Assembly: GCA_029718625.1 (NCBI GenBank) | Contig: CM056379.1 | Coordinates: forward strand, 55,201,579 to 55,265,578 | DNA length: 64,000 nucleotides | From: Synaphobranchus kaupii | Lineage: Eukaryota; Chordata; Actinopteri; Anguilliformes; Synaphobranchidae | Reading direction: 5' to 3' | Shown here: piece by piece, positions 1 through 11,214 of the stretch | How positions within the stretch are numbered: position 1 is the stretch's first letter | Layout of the letters: the number at the start of each line of letters is the position of its first letter | Made by a program: the position numbers and the translations under genes | Notes under the pieces: model-generated | Database searches by the model: none | What the model saw: only the letters and a program-made list of their open reading frames with translations | Told to the model about the DNA's origin: nothing

Positions 1-1149
1 AATGGTTAGTCCGAATAATATTGATCATACTATTGATCCATTTAGCCTATTCCTTGATCGCACTAAACACGCACGACCATGTCTGTTTTGCCATCAAGCA
101 ATCCGCCAAGGTGGAAAAGCAGGCTTTTAAAGGGAATGGGATATGACATTTTGATTGGTTTATTGCATGTCACACCCAAGACACACCTATAATTAATGAA
201 GAGACTAGGTTCAGCCCATTTGCACATTGCACCGTGCTTAGCGCCCAAAAAACACGCCGTTAAAATTGCAAAAGTGGACTTGGACACACCCTAAATGGAC
301 TTTATGCCATGCGCTTAGACCAAGCGCCAAGATCGCCAAGATAGAGCCCTTAAAGTTTGAATGACCACATTCTCTTGAGATAGTAAGACGAAAAAACACA
401 GGGCCAAGTTACATTAATATAATGGTATCACTGGGTATCACTGCTTTGGAATAGAGATGGTTTAATTAGTGTGAGCTAAGATAATAAGGCAATATTGTTA
501 GTTGTAACTTGGCCGCATTTTGAACTTGGATTTTTTTTTTGTTGTTGAGATAAACAATTTTACTACAGCAAAATAAATTCCTCCTGTCTGCCCATGCTAG
601 AGGTAACTGCGGTCAGGAGTCCTGTGGTAGAATGTAAAACTTACTTTGGCCTTTTGTACAGAGAAGTTTTCAGTAGGCAGGGTCCTTCAGCTCATTTGTT
701 AATCGTAATTCCTCAGGTTAACTGGCCTCCGGTGATCTATTCTTACTAACTGTACATATGTAGGAGGTTTCCCACTGCATTGTGTGTTGATTTTCAAAAT
801 TACGCTATGCAACTGACTGGATATGGGTTGATATGGGATGAGTTTTTCATTTTAAGAACATCTGGCTCCCATTGGTTGTGTATCATAACAGCTGGATTCT
901 CCGTGCCTTCTCATGTAGAGTTTCTGTACTGTTACAATAGAATGTTCATGTCTAATAGTACATTTTCAGTAGGAGCAAGAAAATTTATCAATGGAAACCA
1001 TGTAGATTATTTTAATTTCCGTTAAATATTATACCTGAATAGAATTACTGAATCAACAACATCCAGCAGAATGACGTAATGGCCTACACGTAATGGGCAC
1101 TGATTACTAGTTTTTTCAAAAGAAAATATTTGTTATTAGCAAGTGAAAA
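1..1149. other. No gene seen; AT-rich, repeat-like
   Basis: I see no convincing exon here. The open frames are short, have no recognisable domain and no paired splice sites. The stretch around 190-370 (gcgcttagaccaagcgcc and nearby) resembles interspersed fish DNA repeats, but I could not fix its ends. If the keratin gene that starts to be visible at 11053 is intact, this could be part of its third intron or upstream sequence. Confidence 0.4.
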
Positions 1150-1430
1150 TACAAACCCCTATTCCAAAACAGTTGGGACAGTATGTAAAATGCAAATAAA
1201 AGCAGGGATTTGTAAAGTTTCTTTTACATATTTAATTGAAAATAGTACAAAGAAAAGATATTTAATGTTTTACTACTAATATTTTATGTTCAACTTTATA
1301 GATTTTTGTAAATATATGCTAATTCTGAATTTGATACCTGAAACACGTTCCAACAAAGTTTGGACAGGGGCAACATAAGACTGGGAAGGTTGTGGAATGT
1401 TCAAAAAAACACCAGTTTGGAACATACCAC

Positions 1431-2153
1431 TGTGTATGGAGGACCAGACGCGACTGAGGAGGAATCTTAAAGTTATACACGTAGGTGGAATAACCACAAA
1501 ATAGGAGAGGATGTCCGCGAATGGAACAGGAAAAATAAAGAAATGGGAATAAAAACTCCCGGCATAGCGCCAAAAGAAAATCAACCCAGGAGAAGTGGGC
1601 GAAGACTCGCAGACTCGAGCAGAGAAAGGAAAGGAGAGATTTACCTCTTGCTCTCAATACGAGAAAGCACTAACGGAGGTAAAAGGAAAAGGAGATAAAG
1701 AATAGCAACCCAGACAAATGGGTTAAAAAACTCGTAGGCTCGAGCAGAAGAAAGGAAGAGAGAGAATTACCTCTCGCTGTCAATACGTGAAAGCACTAAA
1801 ATAAAGAGGTAAAGAGAAAACGGTAACGAAGGTAATTGTCTCAGAGAGAACAGAAAGGGAAACCAGGATGAGGGACAGAAAGTGCAAAAGAGAAAATAAA
1901 TTCTACAAGGAACAAAGCAACTAGAGGCAAGTCCCACGTTACTTTAAAGCAGAGCTATAAAATGAAGTGGTCGCCTCGTACCTATACCTTTACCGGCTTC
2001 GTGGCAAAGAATAATGACAACATGGAAGCGCCGAGACCGGAAGACGCAGAGTTTAAATAGCCGGGTAGAGGAAAAAACACGGCAAGGGCGCCGGACCGAA
2101 GCTGCGAAGACAACCTAAGCCAAGAAGTAGCGGCGACCTGCAAAACCGTGACA
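1431..2153 (-). mobile_element. Solo LTR of a Gypsy-type retrotransposon
   Basis: A 723-bp TG...CA unit is flanked by a perfect 5-bp target duplication ACCAC (1426-1430 and 2154-2158). It resembles the LTR at 9822-10559: both carry a ggaccagacgcg block near the low-coordinate end and finish in TGACA. No internal coding sequence remains, as expected after recombination between two LTRs. By analogy with the 9822 element its transcription direction is leftward. Confidence 0.85.
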
Positions 2154-3389
2154 ACCACAGGTAAACATGTGAATAGGTTACAGGTGATGATATCATGACT
2201 GGGTATAAAAGCAGCATTCATGAAGGCTCTGGCGTTTACGAGCAAAGAGTTTACAAGCCACTTTGTGAAAAACTGCGTGAGTGAATAGTCCAGCAGTTTA
2301 AGAACGTTTCTCAACACACAATTGCAAGGAATTTAGGGATTTTGCCATCTACAGTCCATAATATTATTAAAAGATTCAGGAAATCTGGAAAAATCTGTGT
2401 GTAAAAGGCAAGGCCGAAAACCAATATTGAATGCCCGTGACCGTCGATCCCTCAGACGGAACTGCATTAAAAACCGACATGCTTCTGTAATGACTATAAC
2501 CACATGGCCTCAGGAAACTTTGGAAAGCCGTTATCAGTAAACAGTTTGTCACTGCATCTACAAATGCAAGTTAAAACTCTACTACGCAAAGTGTAAGCCA
2601 TATATCAACAGCATCCAGAAACGCCACCGACTTCTCTGGACCCAAGCTCATCTGAGATGGACTGACGCAAAGTGGAAACGTGTGCTGTGGTCTGACAGGT
2701 CCACCTTTCAAATTGTTTTTGGAAATAATGGACGTTGTGGTCTCCGGGCCAAAGAGGAAAAGTACTAGGGGTGGGGGAAAAAATCGATTCTCTTAAGAAT
2801 CGCGATTCTTATCTTCTACGATTCAAAATCTATTCACAGGTTTCAAAAATTCACTTTCAGTTTTTTCAGTCTTGTAATAATGTTATGGTTTCAATTTTCT
2901 CCTCATTATAAATGCACTACGTCGACACTGCATTTATAATTTTAGAATTTACTCCTCGCTTAAAAAACGAAATAAATAAATAATAATAATTTACTCCTCG
3001 CTATATATGCACTTCCGGTCATGTCAGCACGCAGTGCAGTCTGCTCATGTTTGTGGAACTTAGTTGCGTAGTCTACTCTGGTGTTGAGAATTCCGATTGC
3101 GAAATCGTTTTTTTATGGATTTTTTTTCTTTATTTGTTGTACTTTAAAAAAAAATGTAGGCCAGTTGTAATGTGTGACCAGCGGACCCTAACTTAACCAC
3201 CCGCGAGACCGTAGGCTAAAGAAGCTGCTAGCTAGCTAGCCACGAAGGAGGAAAAGCAAATTCAACCAGCCCCATCTTCAATGAAGGCAAGCGTTTGGAC
3301 ACACTGGGTTTTATAATCTCCCGGGGAAGAAGGAGCTTGACAAGACATATGGAATTTGCAAGCTTTGCAAAACGAAGGTAAAGTATTTT

Positions 3390-5418
3390 GTGAATAAAAC
3401 AAACATGAGGGCTCACATCTTATGTCATCAGCCAGAGATGAACAAAGTACAACAACCTCCAGTAGCAAACATTCCTGCCAACCAATACACTCTGCACCAC
3501 TTTTCTAAACTTTCAGCCAACTCTGAACGGGCAAAGAAAATAACTCAGTCCATAGCCTATTTAATTTCAAAAGATCTGCACCCCTACGGCATCGTTGATA
3601 ATGAAGGCTTTCGATTCATGATCCACACAATTGAGCCCAGGTATAGCATACCATCCCGTCGGCTTTTTACAGAGAAAGCGGTGCCTCAGCTATACCAGGA
3701 GACAAAGGAAAAAGTCGGTGAGGCATTGAAGAAAGCCACAAGAGAAGGCCTAGCACTTATATGCGATGCATGGACATCAAGAGCAACTCAGTCATTTGTG
3801 ACAGTCACTGCTCACTATATCACGGATGACTGGCAGCTCGAGTCTTGTGCTCTACAAACTAGAGCAATGCACGAAAGCCACAGGTGCAAATTTGAATGAG
3901 ATATTTCAGACTGTCGCAAATAAATGGCAGATCACAACCACGGATCTAGTAATTGTTACCGATAGCGCGGCTAACATGGTAGCTGCTGCACAGTTGGGCA
4001 ACTTTAAACACATTAAGTGTTTCGCACATACCATCAACCTCGCCGCTCCGCGAGCGTTAAAGCTGCCCCGCTGTGTCACGACTTCTGGGGAGGATTAGGC
4101 GAATCACTGGATTCTTCCACCGCAGCCCCATCGCAAATCATGCCCTAGAGCAGAAACAGAGGAGCTGCCACACCACAAGTTAAAGACGGATGTGGCTACA
4201 AGATGGAACAGCCCGTTCGAGATGGTCGATAGATTCCTCGAACAACAACCTGCAAAATGCGCGGCTCTCCTCTCTCCTCAGGTGAGGAAATGTGCAACCG
4301 ACATCTGCACACTAAACGAAACGGACATCTCCAACGCAGAAGACATAGCGAAGGCCCTCAAGCCAATGAAAGAGGCAACCAAAATCATGTTGGTGGATAG
4401 CACACCTACGTTCTCCGTGATAGCTCCACTGCATGTGCAGCTCCTTCACGACACAGAAGCAGGTTTTGGTGGTGACACACCAATCGTCCGGGAAATCAAA
4501 CACGCAATCCATGATGATCTGGCCAAGAGATACACAAGTGTATCTCTTGGCCAGATCATCATGAGAGATACACTTGTGTATCTCTTGGCCAGAGATACAC
4601 AAGTGTGCAGGAGAAGAATATTGTCCACACAGCTTCTACCCTGGACCCCAGGATTAAAGCACTGCCTTTCCTCTCCAAAGATGAACAGCAGGACATGCGC
4701 TCCAAGGTGATTGCAGAGGCTGCAGCACTTGAGGTAATTCTATCCTTTATAAATGTTGTAAAAAGATACATTTCAGTACATTAGTGCGTATATGTAGCAT
4801 ATATGTATAAATTATAAAATAGATTTCACATCCACATGCACAACCACAACTATACATAATGTGTTACAGAATGTCACTCAATTAATTTTAAAGGTGCGTA
4901 TGTGTGTGTTTTAATGTAAAAATGGAATTAAAAGTTGAGGCTTATTTGTTGACTGTCGTTTCCACTGCCTTTTACTACAGCAAGAGGTGAGGTAGGAGGA
5001 GGCTGAGGAGCCACATAACCCAGATTCAGGCCAAGACGAAGGCCCTACCCCCAAAAGAAGAGCATCTTCTGCACTGGTGGATCTACTGGGCAAGACATTC
5101 ACTGATGTCAGAGTTGTCCCTAAATCTGCCAACACCAGAGCTGAGGAAGAGCTGAAGTAGTATCTGGAGGCCTCCCCACTCTCACTCTCTGAAGATCCCC
5201 TCAGCTGGCGGAGGTCCCACAAGACTGCCTTTCCTCTCCTGGCCAAGTTAGCTAAACGCTATCTATGCATCCCTGGGACTAGCGTTGCGGCAGAGAGGGT
5301 ATTCTCAACTGCTGGGGATATCGTAACAGCACAGCGGAGCACTCTCACTCCAGACCACGTAGACCATCTTCTGTTTCTCAAAAAGAACCTGGTCATTCCA
5401 GCCAGTGGTGGACAGTAA
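3390..5418 (+). pseudogene. hAT (ZBED-like) transposase, inactivated
   Basis: The transposase is spread over several frames. The stretch 3390-3899 includes LICDAWTSRATQSFVTVTAH, typical of the hAT catalytic region. The next pieces are 3826-4098 (IVTDSAANMVAA) and 4192-4710 (VATRWNSPFEMVDRFLEQQ region). The C-terminal dimerisation domain lies at about 5140-5418 (GTSVAAERVFSTAGD, then TPDHVDHLLFLKKN). Damage includes a lost BED-finger frame upstream of 3390, frameshifts near 3870-3900 and after 4100, an in-frame palindromic expansion at 4510-4615 followed by a frame change, and a TAG at 5158-5160. An intron-like GT follows the exon end near 4734. It cannot make a full transposase. Confidence 0.85.
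4510..4615. repeat. Palindromic amplification inside the hAT transposase
   Basis: Positions 4510-4563 form a near-perfect hairpin with 26-bp arms and a 2-bp centre. It is followed by a second palindrome (agagatacac-tt-gtgtatctct) and a third partial copy of the same word. The repeat lies within a transposase reading frame and seems to be a local expansion of one KRYT-coding word. Confidence 0.85.
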
Positions 5419-6668
5419 TGTACACTCCAGTCAACCACTGATTACAGCACTTTGCAGCTAACGGTAGCAGCTCTTGTTTGATTTTATTTGTTCATTTATT
5501 TTTGAAGTTGCTGAGAAAATATATACAAAAAAGCTGCTACAAGTTTTATCTATACAACAGTATTTTTATTATTTTTGCATGAAAAAATGTTACCATTTGT
5601 CTCAGGGCTGTGTCGTTGTGTTGAAAGTATTGCAGAAGACTACCAGTAAAATGTTTCAAATGATTGCAGTTACCTTAACTGCCAGATATTTTTCATATTA
5701 TATTACAGTGGACTCAACTGGGAAGCATAAGTAAATCCAATTTATTCAAGATTTACATTTGATTGTGTTTGTGTGATTTTCTTCTTCTTCTTTGAGATTT
5801 ATTAAACTGTCTAGCAGTCAAATGGGAGAAGTAACTCAAAATAGAATATCTAGAATTCTAATGTGTATTGAATCGAGAATCGATTTTGAATCGAATCGTG
5901 ACCCCAAGAATCGAAATTGAATCAGATCGTAAGATTCCTAAAGATTCCCATCCCTAAAAAGGACCATCCCAATTGTTACCAATGCAAGGTTCAAAGGCCA
6001 GCATCTGTCATGGTATGGGGGTGTGTTAGTGCCCATGGCATGGGAAACTTGTATATCTGTGAAGGCACCATCAATGCTGAAGGGTACATATGCATTTTGC
6101 AGCAACATATGCCGCCATCTAGACGACGTCTTTTTCAGGGACGTCCCTGATTATTTCAGAAAGACAATGTCAAGCCACATTCTGCACATTACAACAGCGT
6201 GGCTTCGTAGTCAGAGAGTGCAGGTGCTAGAATGGCCTGCCTGCAGTCAAGACCAGTCTCCCTTTGAAAATGTGTGGCGCATTGTGAACCCAAAATACAA
6301 CAACGAAGACCCCTGACTGTTGAGCAGCTGAAGTGTTATATCAAGCAAGAATGGAAAAAAATTCAGTTTTCAAAACTAGAACAATTAGTTTCCTCAGTTC
6401 CCAAAAGATTACTGAGTGTTGTTAAAAGGAAAGGTGATGTAACAGTGGTAAACATGCCCCTGTCCCAACTTTTTTGGGACGTGTTGCAGGCATCAAATTT
6501 AGAATGAACGTATATTTACAAAAAACTAAGTTCATTAGTTAAAACATTAAATATCTTGTCTTTGTACTGTTTTCAATTGAATAGAGGTCAAAAAGGATTT
6601 GCAAAACATTGCTTTCTGTTTTTATTTACATTTCATACAATGTCCCAACTTTTTGTAATTGGAGTTTG

Positions 6669-7800
6669 TTGCTGCGTGCCTTTATTTTTTTGTTTGCACT
6701 TTCTAATAAAGAGCTGTTGCCAAGAGCTAATTTGCTTCTGCATGTGGAATGTTCTACACGTAACTGAAGTTGAAGGAAATTGTATTGCAATTAAATTATA
6801 AAGCTCTTTTGTGAGGATTCCGACATGAGGTGCAGGCAGGTCCTCATAACCTTAGAGAGAAGTTAAGACACACGTGACACGTAGAGAGTATTGAGAGAAG
6901 TCAGTTGTCATTATGTATTGTTCAAGGTTCTTATACTTGAGAAACTGCTATCAGCTAATTGGATCAGAGAGTGCCTAGAACAGTGCAGCTCTGTTGTAAT
7001 TGAAGTTGCTATAATTTGAAGGTGTGAGCAGAGTCTGCTGACAGAAACCGGTGTGTGCTTTCAACCACTAATAGCAAATTGCATTGCCACAATTAATAGC
7101 AGGTCTCTCCAGAGGTCAAATCAGGGCTTTCTGATTACATTTCAAAAATAAATGGATACCAGATTTTGTACCAGGTTTGTGATACACAATTAGTTGTTAA
7201 CGGCACAGGTAAAGGTGGAAGATCATTTTTCATTTGTTCTTGGCCAAGCTGGAGAGACAGCCTCGATGAAAGATGAATCGTTACTGTGCTTCAGAGTGTG
7301 GCAACATGCTGTCACTCAGGAACCTTGTCCATCTGTCATCCTTGACAACGGCATCCTCATTGCCTTGAGGTGTCTCATGGGGTCTAGTGGCCTTCGGGCT
7401 TAAAAGTGTCCATTCACATATACTGCTGTGGTGCTTACTGTATGTGTGGCAGAACATCAGTAAAGTCACTGTTTCAGTGCAGTTGAGTGTAGTTGAGGGG
7501 GATTCAGTTTGTGACGGTGAAGCTAAGATGAGGGAAACGATAGTGATGCCCCTGTTGACATGCAAGTTATTTTACAAAACTAACTAGTGTTATGCTATAA
7601 ATGCACTGAATTGTGCACTACCAGGGAGGGATGGGCGGTATACCATTTATTTATTTTTTTTCTCTGTATACCGGTATAAATTCACACAATGGTATGGTTT
7701 TGCAATAGTGTCATCAATGCTATTTTATTGTTTATCATCTCAATGAATGTTAATAATTGCACATTGCAACCTTATGATAAAGAATTTGCAACATAAACTT
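6669..7800. other. No gene seen; possible MITE relic near 7630-7740
   Basis: No coding exon, RNA gene or complete element is supported. The segment around 7630-7740 (gatgggcggtatacc, then ccggtataaattcacac) resembles the end of a widespread fish hAT-type MITE, but I found no matching opposite end. Confidence 0.35.
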
Positions 7801-7899
7801 AAGGGTGCACTATGCAGGATTTTTACCTTGAAAATAGAAAATAGCTGAGGGGGGCACGTAGGGTGCGGAGGACCAGACGCGGTTATAGGAAAGTTAGAT

Positions 7900-7995
7900 A
7901 CTATGAGTATCTTGTGATGCCGTTCGGTCTCACTAGTGCCCCCTCTGTTTTTCAGGCGCTAGTGAGACCGAACGGTATCACAAGATACTCATAGT
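7900..7995. repeat. Fold-back duplication in the Gypsy reverse transcriptase
   Basis: Two 41-bp arms (7900-7940 and 7955-7995) are inverted copies with two mismatches and a 14-bp spacer. The right arm belongs to the leftward RT. The left arm plus spacer encode the same RT region on the + strand and run a few codons further (MPFGLTSAPSVFQ). Confidence 0.85.
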
Positions 7996-8023
7996 GGCTG
8001 CTGTGGGTGTTAAAAGCGGTCTT

Positions 8024-9806
8024 CTACTCATCGCCCTCACGCATTCGAACGAGATTGTATGCGTTGCGCAGGTCCAGCTTAGTGAAAACCGACGCCCCCT
8101 TCAGGCACTCAAATTCGGAGTTCATGAGTGGAAGAGAGTATCGGTTTTTGATAGTTATCTCATTGAGACCCCGGTAGTCAATGCACGGTCTTAGCCCTCC
8201 ATCCTTCTTCTTGACCAAGAAAAACCCCGCCCCTGCCGGGGAAGTGGAGGACCTAATGAACCCATTAGCTAGCGACTCTTCAATATACTCCCTCATGGCA
8301 GCGCTCTCAGGGGCCGATAGGGAGTAAAGGGACCCCCTAGGAGGAACCGTGCCTGGGTAGAGTTTGATGGCGCAGTCATAGGGCCTATGAGGAGGTAAGG
8401 TCATGGCGCGCCAATAGGGTGCTCCCCTGGTCAGGAGAGGAGTTACCAGACGAATCCCACCTGATGTCAGTGTCAGAGGGATCCTCGTCCCAAAAGGAAT
8501 CCCCGTCTGCTAACGAGTCACAAGCTAGACTCTCGGCTCCCGTTACAGGACGAGAGAAGGAGCTCTCCAAATCGGGCAGCGACTCCACCTTCTCTAGGTT
8601 GCTATCAGAGGTAACAGATCCACTTAAAGTAGAGAGAGTAGATGAATAACAGTGGGAACGGCACCGGGGACCCCATTGCAAAATAACGGGGCTGTCCCCT
8701 CCCCAGTCGATATGGGGGTTGTGCTGCATGAGCCAAGAATGCCCAAGGACAAGCGGATAGGCCGGCGAATCCACCACAAAAAATGTAATGTTCTCCCAGT
8801 GTCCCTGGTGGGAGGTGCTCATATGTAGGGACCCTGTGATCTCCCTAACAGTGCCAGAGCCCAGCGGACGATCATCAAGGGCGGTAATCAGGCGGGATCG
8901 CGGTAAGGAGTAGACAGGGATTTTGAGCTGCCTGGCCCACTTGATGTCCATAAAGCACTCAACTGCCCCAGAGTCGATAAAAGCATCGACATTAGTCGAG
9001 CGCTTACCCCAGAGCAGTTGGACAGATAGTAGGGTCCATGGCAGTGTATTATTCTGTCTCGCTAGAAGCCCAGAATCTCCTAGCGAGACCCCTCGTTCTC
9101 CCTGCAATTTGGGACACTGGCCCTTTAAATGGCCTCTCCTCCTGCAGTAGCGACACCAGCCTTCTCGAGGTTTAACAACGGTGGTGTCACGCATGGGGGA
9201 CCCACCCACCCACATAGGCTCCCCTAACTTGGAAAATGAGTGGGCTGGCGTGCAGACTGGGGGCGCTACTCGAGGTGGAGAATCACGAACTGGAAGGTCC
9301 CTCCGTCCACCAGTCTGCCTCTCGCTCCCTGATACGGTTGTCCATGCGGATAGCCGTGGAAACCAGAGCACCAAACGTGGCTGGGATCTTGAACACTGCC
9401 AGGGCGATTTGGGATTTCTGGGTCCCAAAACAGAAAGGCTGAGCATTAAAAAAAATCAAACACTGGGTCAAGAACCCTCTACACTTCCCAGGTTCCCCAT
9501 CGCACCTGAGGGGAAGCTGGAGTTTGGGCTCCCTTATGGCATGTGGAAGAGGTACGGGGCGGGATTGACCGGTGCTTGTGCTACTGGGTGTTGGGCAGCT
9601 GCGGAGGTAAATGCGCAGAGACTCTCCGCTAAATCGCGGAGAAACTCTCCCTGATATTGCAGTTGCTCATCAAGCTGACACTGCTGCTCATACATAGCTT
9701 GTTGCCTGGCCTGGAGGGTAAGAATGCCCTTCTCATGTGAGGCCAAGGCAGAGCTCTGCGCGGCCAGCACCAGTTTAGCTCCATGCGTAACCGCTGGTCC
9801 ATCCAT
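8024..9806 (-). pseudogene. Gypsy gag-pol remnant
   Basis: On the - strand a gag-like N-terminus starts at 9806 (ATG) and stops at 9534. Gag and protease continue in other frames (9283-9471 and 8385-9446). The latter frame contains a zinc knuckle CRYCRRRGHLKGQC and an aspartic protease site FIDSGA. RT begins at 8404 ([18 protein letters not shown], then [14 protein letters not shown]) and meets a TAG just before 8024. RT sequence resumes for about 20 codons before the fold-back at 7955. RNase H and integrase are absent. Gag is shortened compared with normal Gypsy gag and is frame-shifted near 9450-9540. Confidence 0.85.
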
Positions 9807-9821
9807 ATGGCTTCTGTATTC

Positions 9822-10559
9822 TGTGAGGGGGGTGCATAGGGTGCGGAGGACCAGACGCGGTTATAGGAAACTGGAAAGTTCCCACGAATAGGAACCACAA
9901 GACGGAGAAACTCTGATAGTAGGAAAGGGAAACAAAACGAGAAAATAAACAAGCTCCCACTCTCGACAGGAGAGTAACAATGAAAGGGAGGCTGAAGAGA
10001 GGAGAAATAAAAGGGACCCGCGGTGAAACGGGCGAATAACTCGTAGACACAAGAGATAAAATAGAAAGACACCCTCTCCTCTCAATAAACCGAGAGGGAA
10101 AAACTAAGAGGCGATAAGAAACAAAAGAAGCAAAAATCAGGAAAGAAGACCTCTCGCTTTCAATAGGAAAGCAGGCAGAGAGAGGTGGACAGGAAACAGT
10201 AGTCGGCAGGCAGAGAAAGGAAACCAGAGCGAAAGCCCGAAAGTGCAAGAGAATGAAAAGTTCCTAGAAAGCTAATTGCACTGAAGGCAAGTCCCAAAAG
10301 CATATGGGGCAAAGTGGTCTCCTTCAGTGCCTAGTCCTATACCTCACCGGCTCTGAATCGCAAATGAATACAATACAGAAGCACCGGAAGCAGAAGCACG
10401 GAGCTTAAATAGCCGGCAGGTAACAAGGCACAGGTGAGTCGGCTGAGTAGGACCGAGCGAAAACCTGGAGCAGAATGGAAAAGTAAGGTGAGAGCGTCCT
10501 TGCGCTGCTCCGACAGAAAACGACCACAGAAGTGAAAAAGGCTGCCAAAACCCATGACA
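9822..10559 (-). repeat. 5' LTR of the Gypsy element
   Basis: A 738-bp unit begins TGTGAGG and ends CATGACA on the + strand, the inverse of the normal TG...CA limits because the element points left. It shares blocks with the solo LTR at 1431-2153. The gag ATG follows 15 bp beyond its end, leaving little room for a conventional primer-binding site. Confidence 0.8.
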
Positions 10560-10625
10560 ATAACCATGCTCAGTCTGTCTTTCCACCCATTTTACAAATC
10601 CGTGCTCCTCTGCCTGTATTTTTTA

Positions 10626-11052
10626 TTCTAAAGATGTGTTTGGGAGGTTTCTGGGTGTGACACTTTTTTCTGTGTGGGGAGGGGTGTGTGTGGCTACAGA
10701 GCCTGTGGGTTGGGATCTGGTTTCAGTGGAGTATTTGTAGCTAGCTAGCTAGCTACTGCAATGGCGGAGGTGAAGAAGCGCATGTACAGCGAAGCCAAAC
10801 AACAACCAAGAGGGTTGAGAGCCACTGTTTTTGATTTACTTTATTATTGATTTATTGATTCTACACGTCTCTCCTGTTATTCCACATAGGATATAGTAAT
10901 CTGGACATCATCATAATTTTACAAATTATATTTATTCAGTACATTCTGGACAGAACTATCTCATAGGGATTGACTGTGTAACATGCACAGTCTTGGTTTT
11001 AAGACAAGACAACAGTGTCCATACTAACACAAACTGTTGTCATTCTTTACAG
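10626..11052. other. Upstream of the first visible keratin exon
   Basis: No exon is seen. A short ctagctagctagctag repeat lies at about 10739-10754. The 3' end is a normal splice acceptor (cattctttacag) for the exon at 11053. Confidence 0.4.
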
Positions 11053-11214
11053 GAGACCCTGTCCTTCCATGTCCAGCTGAGCAGACAGGTGCAGGTGGAC
11101 GTGGATGCTGCCCCCTCAGCGGATCTCAACCTGGTCATAGACGAGATCCGGGATCAGTATGAAACCCTGGTGGCCAAGAACCGCAGAGACGTAGAGGCCT
11201 GGTTCAAGAGCAAG
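11053..11214 (+). CDS. Keratin exon 4 (162 bp)
   Basis: Acceptor tctttacag, donor AAG|GTAGGC, phase 0 at both ends. It encodes [20 protein letters not shown] to AWFKSK, covering the end of coil 1B, linker 12 and the start of coil 2. Confidence 0.9.

Larger units (their letters stand above)
2766..5956 (+). mobile_element. hAT transposon inserted in the Tc1-like element
   Basis: The element starts taggggtggggg and ends cccatcccta, with subterminal AATCGATTC-type repeats at both ends. It is flanked by an 8-bp duplication with one mismatch (AAAAGTAC at 2758-2765, AAAAGGAC at 5957-5964). Eight-bp duplications are the hAT signature. The interior encodes a degraded ZBED-like transposase. Flanking Tc1 sequence joins cleanly when the element is removed. 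Confidence 0.88.
1152..6668 (+). mobile_element. Tc1/mariner-like transposon, broken by two later insertions
   Basis: About 120-bp terminal inverted repeats match: the left end begins near 1152 (caaacccctattccaaaac) and the right end near 6668 reads the same on the other strand (caaactccaattacaaaaag). Removing the solo LTR (1431-2153) and the hAT element (2766-5956) leaves about 1.6 kb, the usual Tc1/mariner length. Relics of the DDE transposase are readable around 2640-2757 (VLWSDRSTFQIVFGNN) and 5965-6507 (ASVMVWGCVSAHG, then ENVWRI), in shifted frames with stops. The transposase is dead. The TA target duplication is imperfect (TA on the left, TT on the right). Family placement rests on the transposase motifs and length. 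Confidence 0.8.
7846..10559 (-). mobile_element. Deleted Gypsy-type LTR retrotransposon
   Basis: The leftward element has an intact-looking 5' LTR (9822-10559), then gag, a CCHC zinc knuckle, a protease and the start of reverse transcriptase. After that the order collapses: the rest of pol is missing and only about 45 bp of the 3' LTR remain (7846-about 7893). Flanks give a 5-bp target duplication with one mismatch (atagc at 7841-7845, ataac at 10560-10564). It has stops and rearrangements and cannot be autonomous. Confidence 0.85.
7801..10625. repeat. MITE copy split by the Gypsy element
   Basis: The left part (7801-7845, gtgcactatgcagg...accttgaaaata) and the right part (10560-about 10625, ataaccatgctcag...gctcctctgcctgtat) are contiguous in a second copy of the same repeat at 26911-27156, read on the opposite strand. 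The Gypsy element therefore landed inside this MITE. Its far right end is not recognisable. Confidence 0.75.

Noticed and set aside
780..1025. 81-codon open frame
   Set aside because: No domain, no splice context, AT-rich surroundings; length is within chance expectation.
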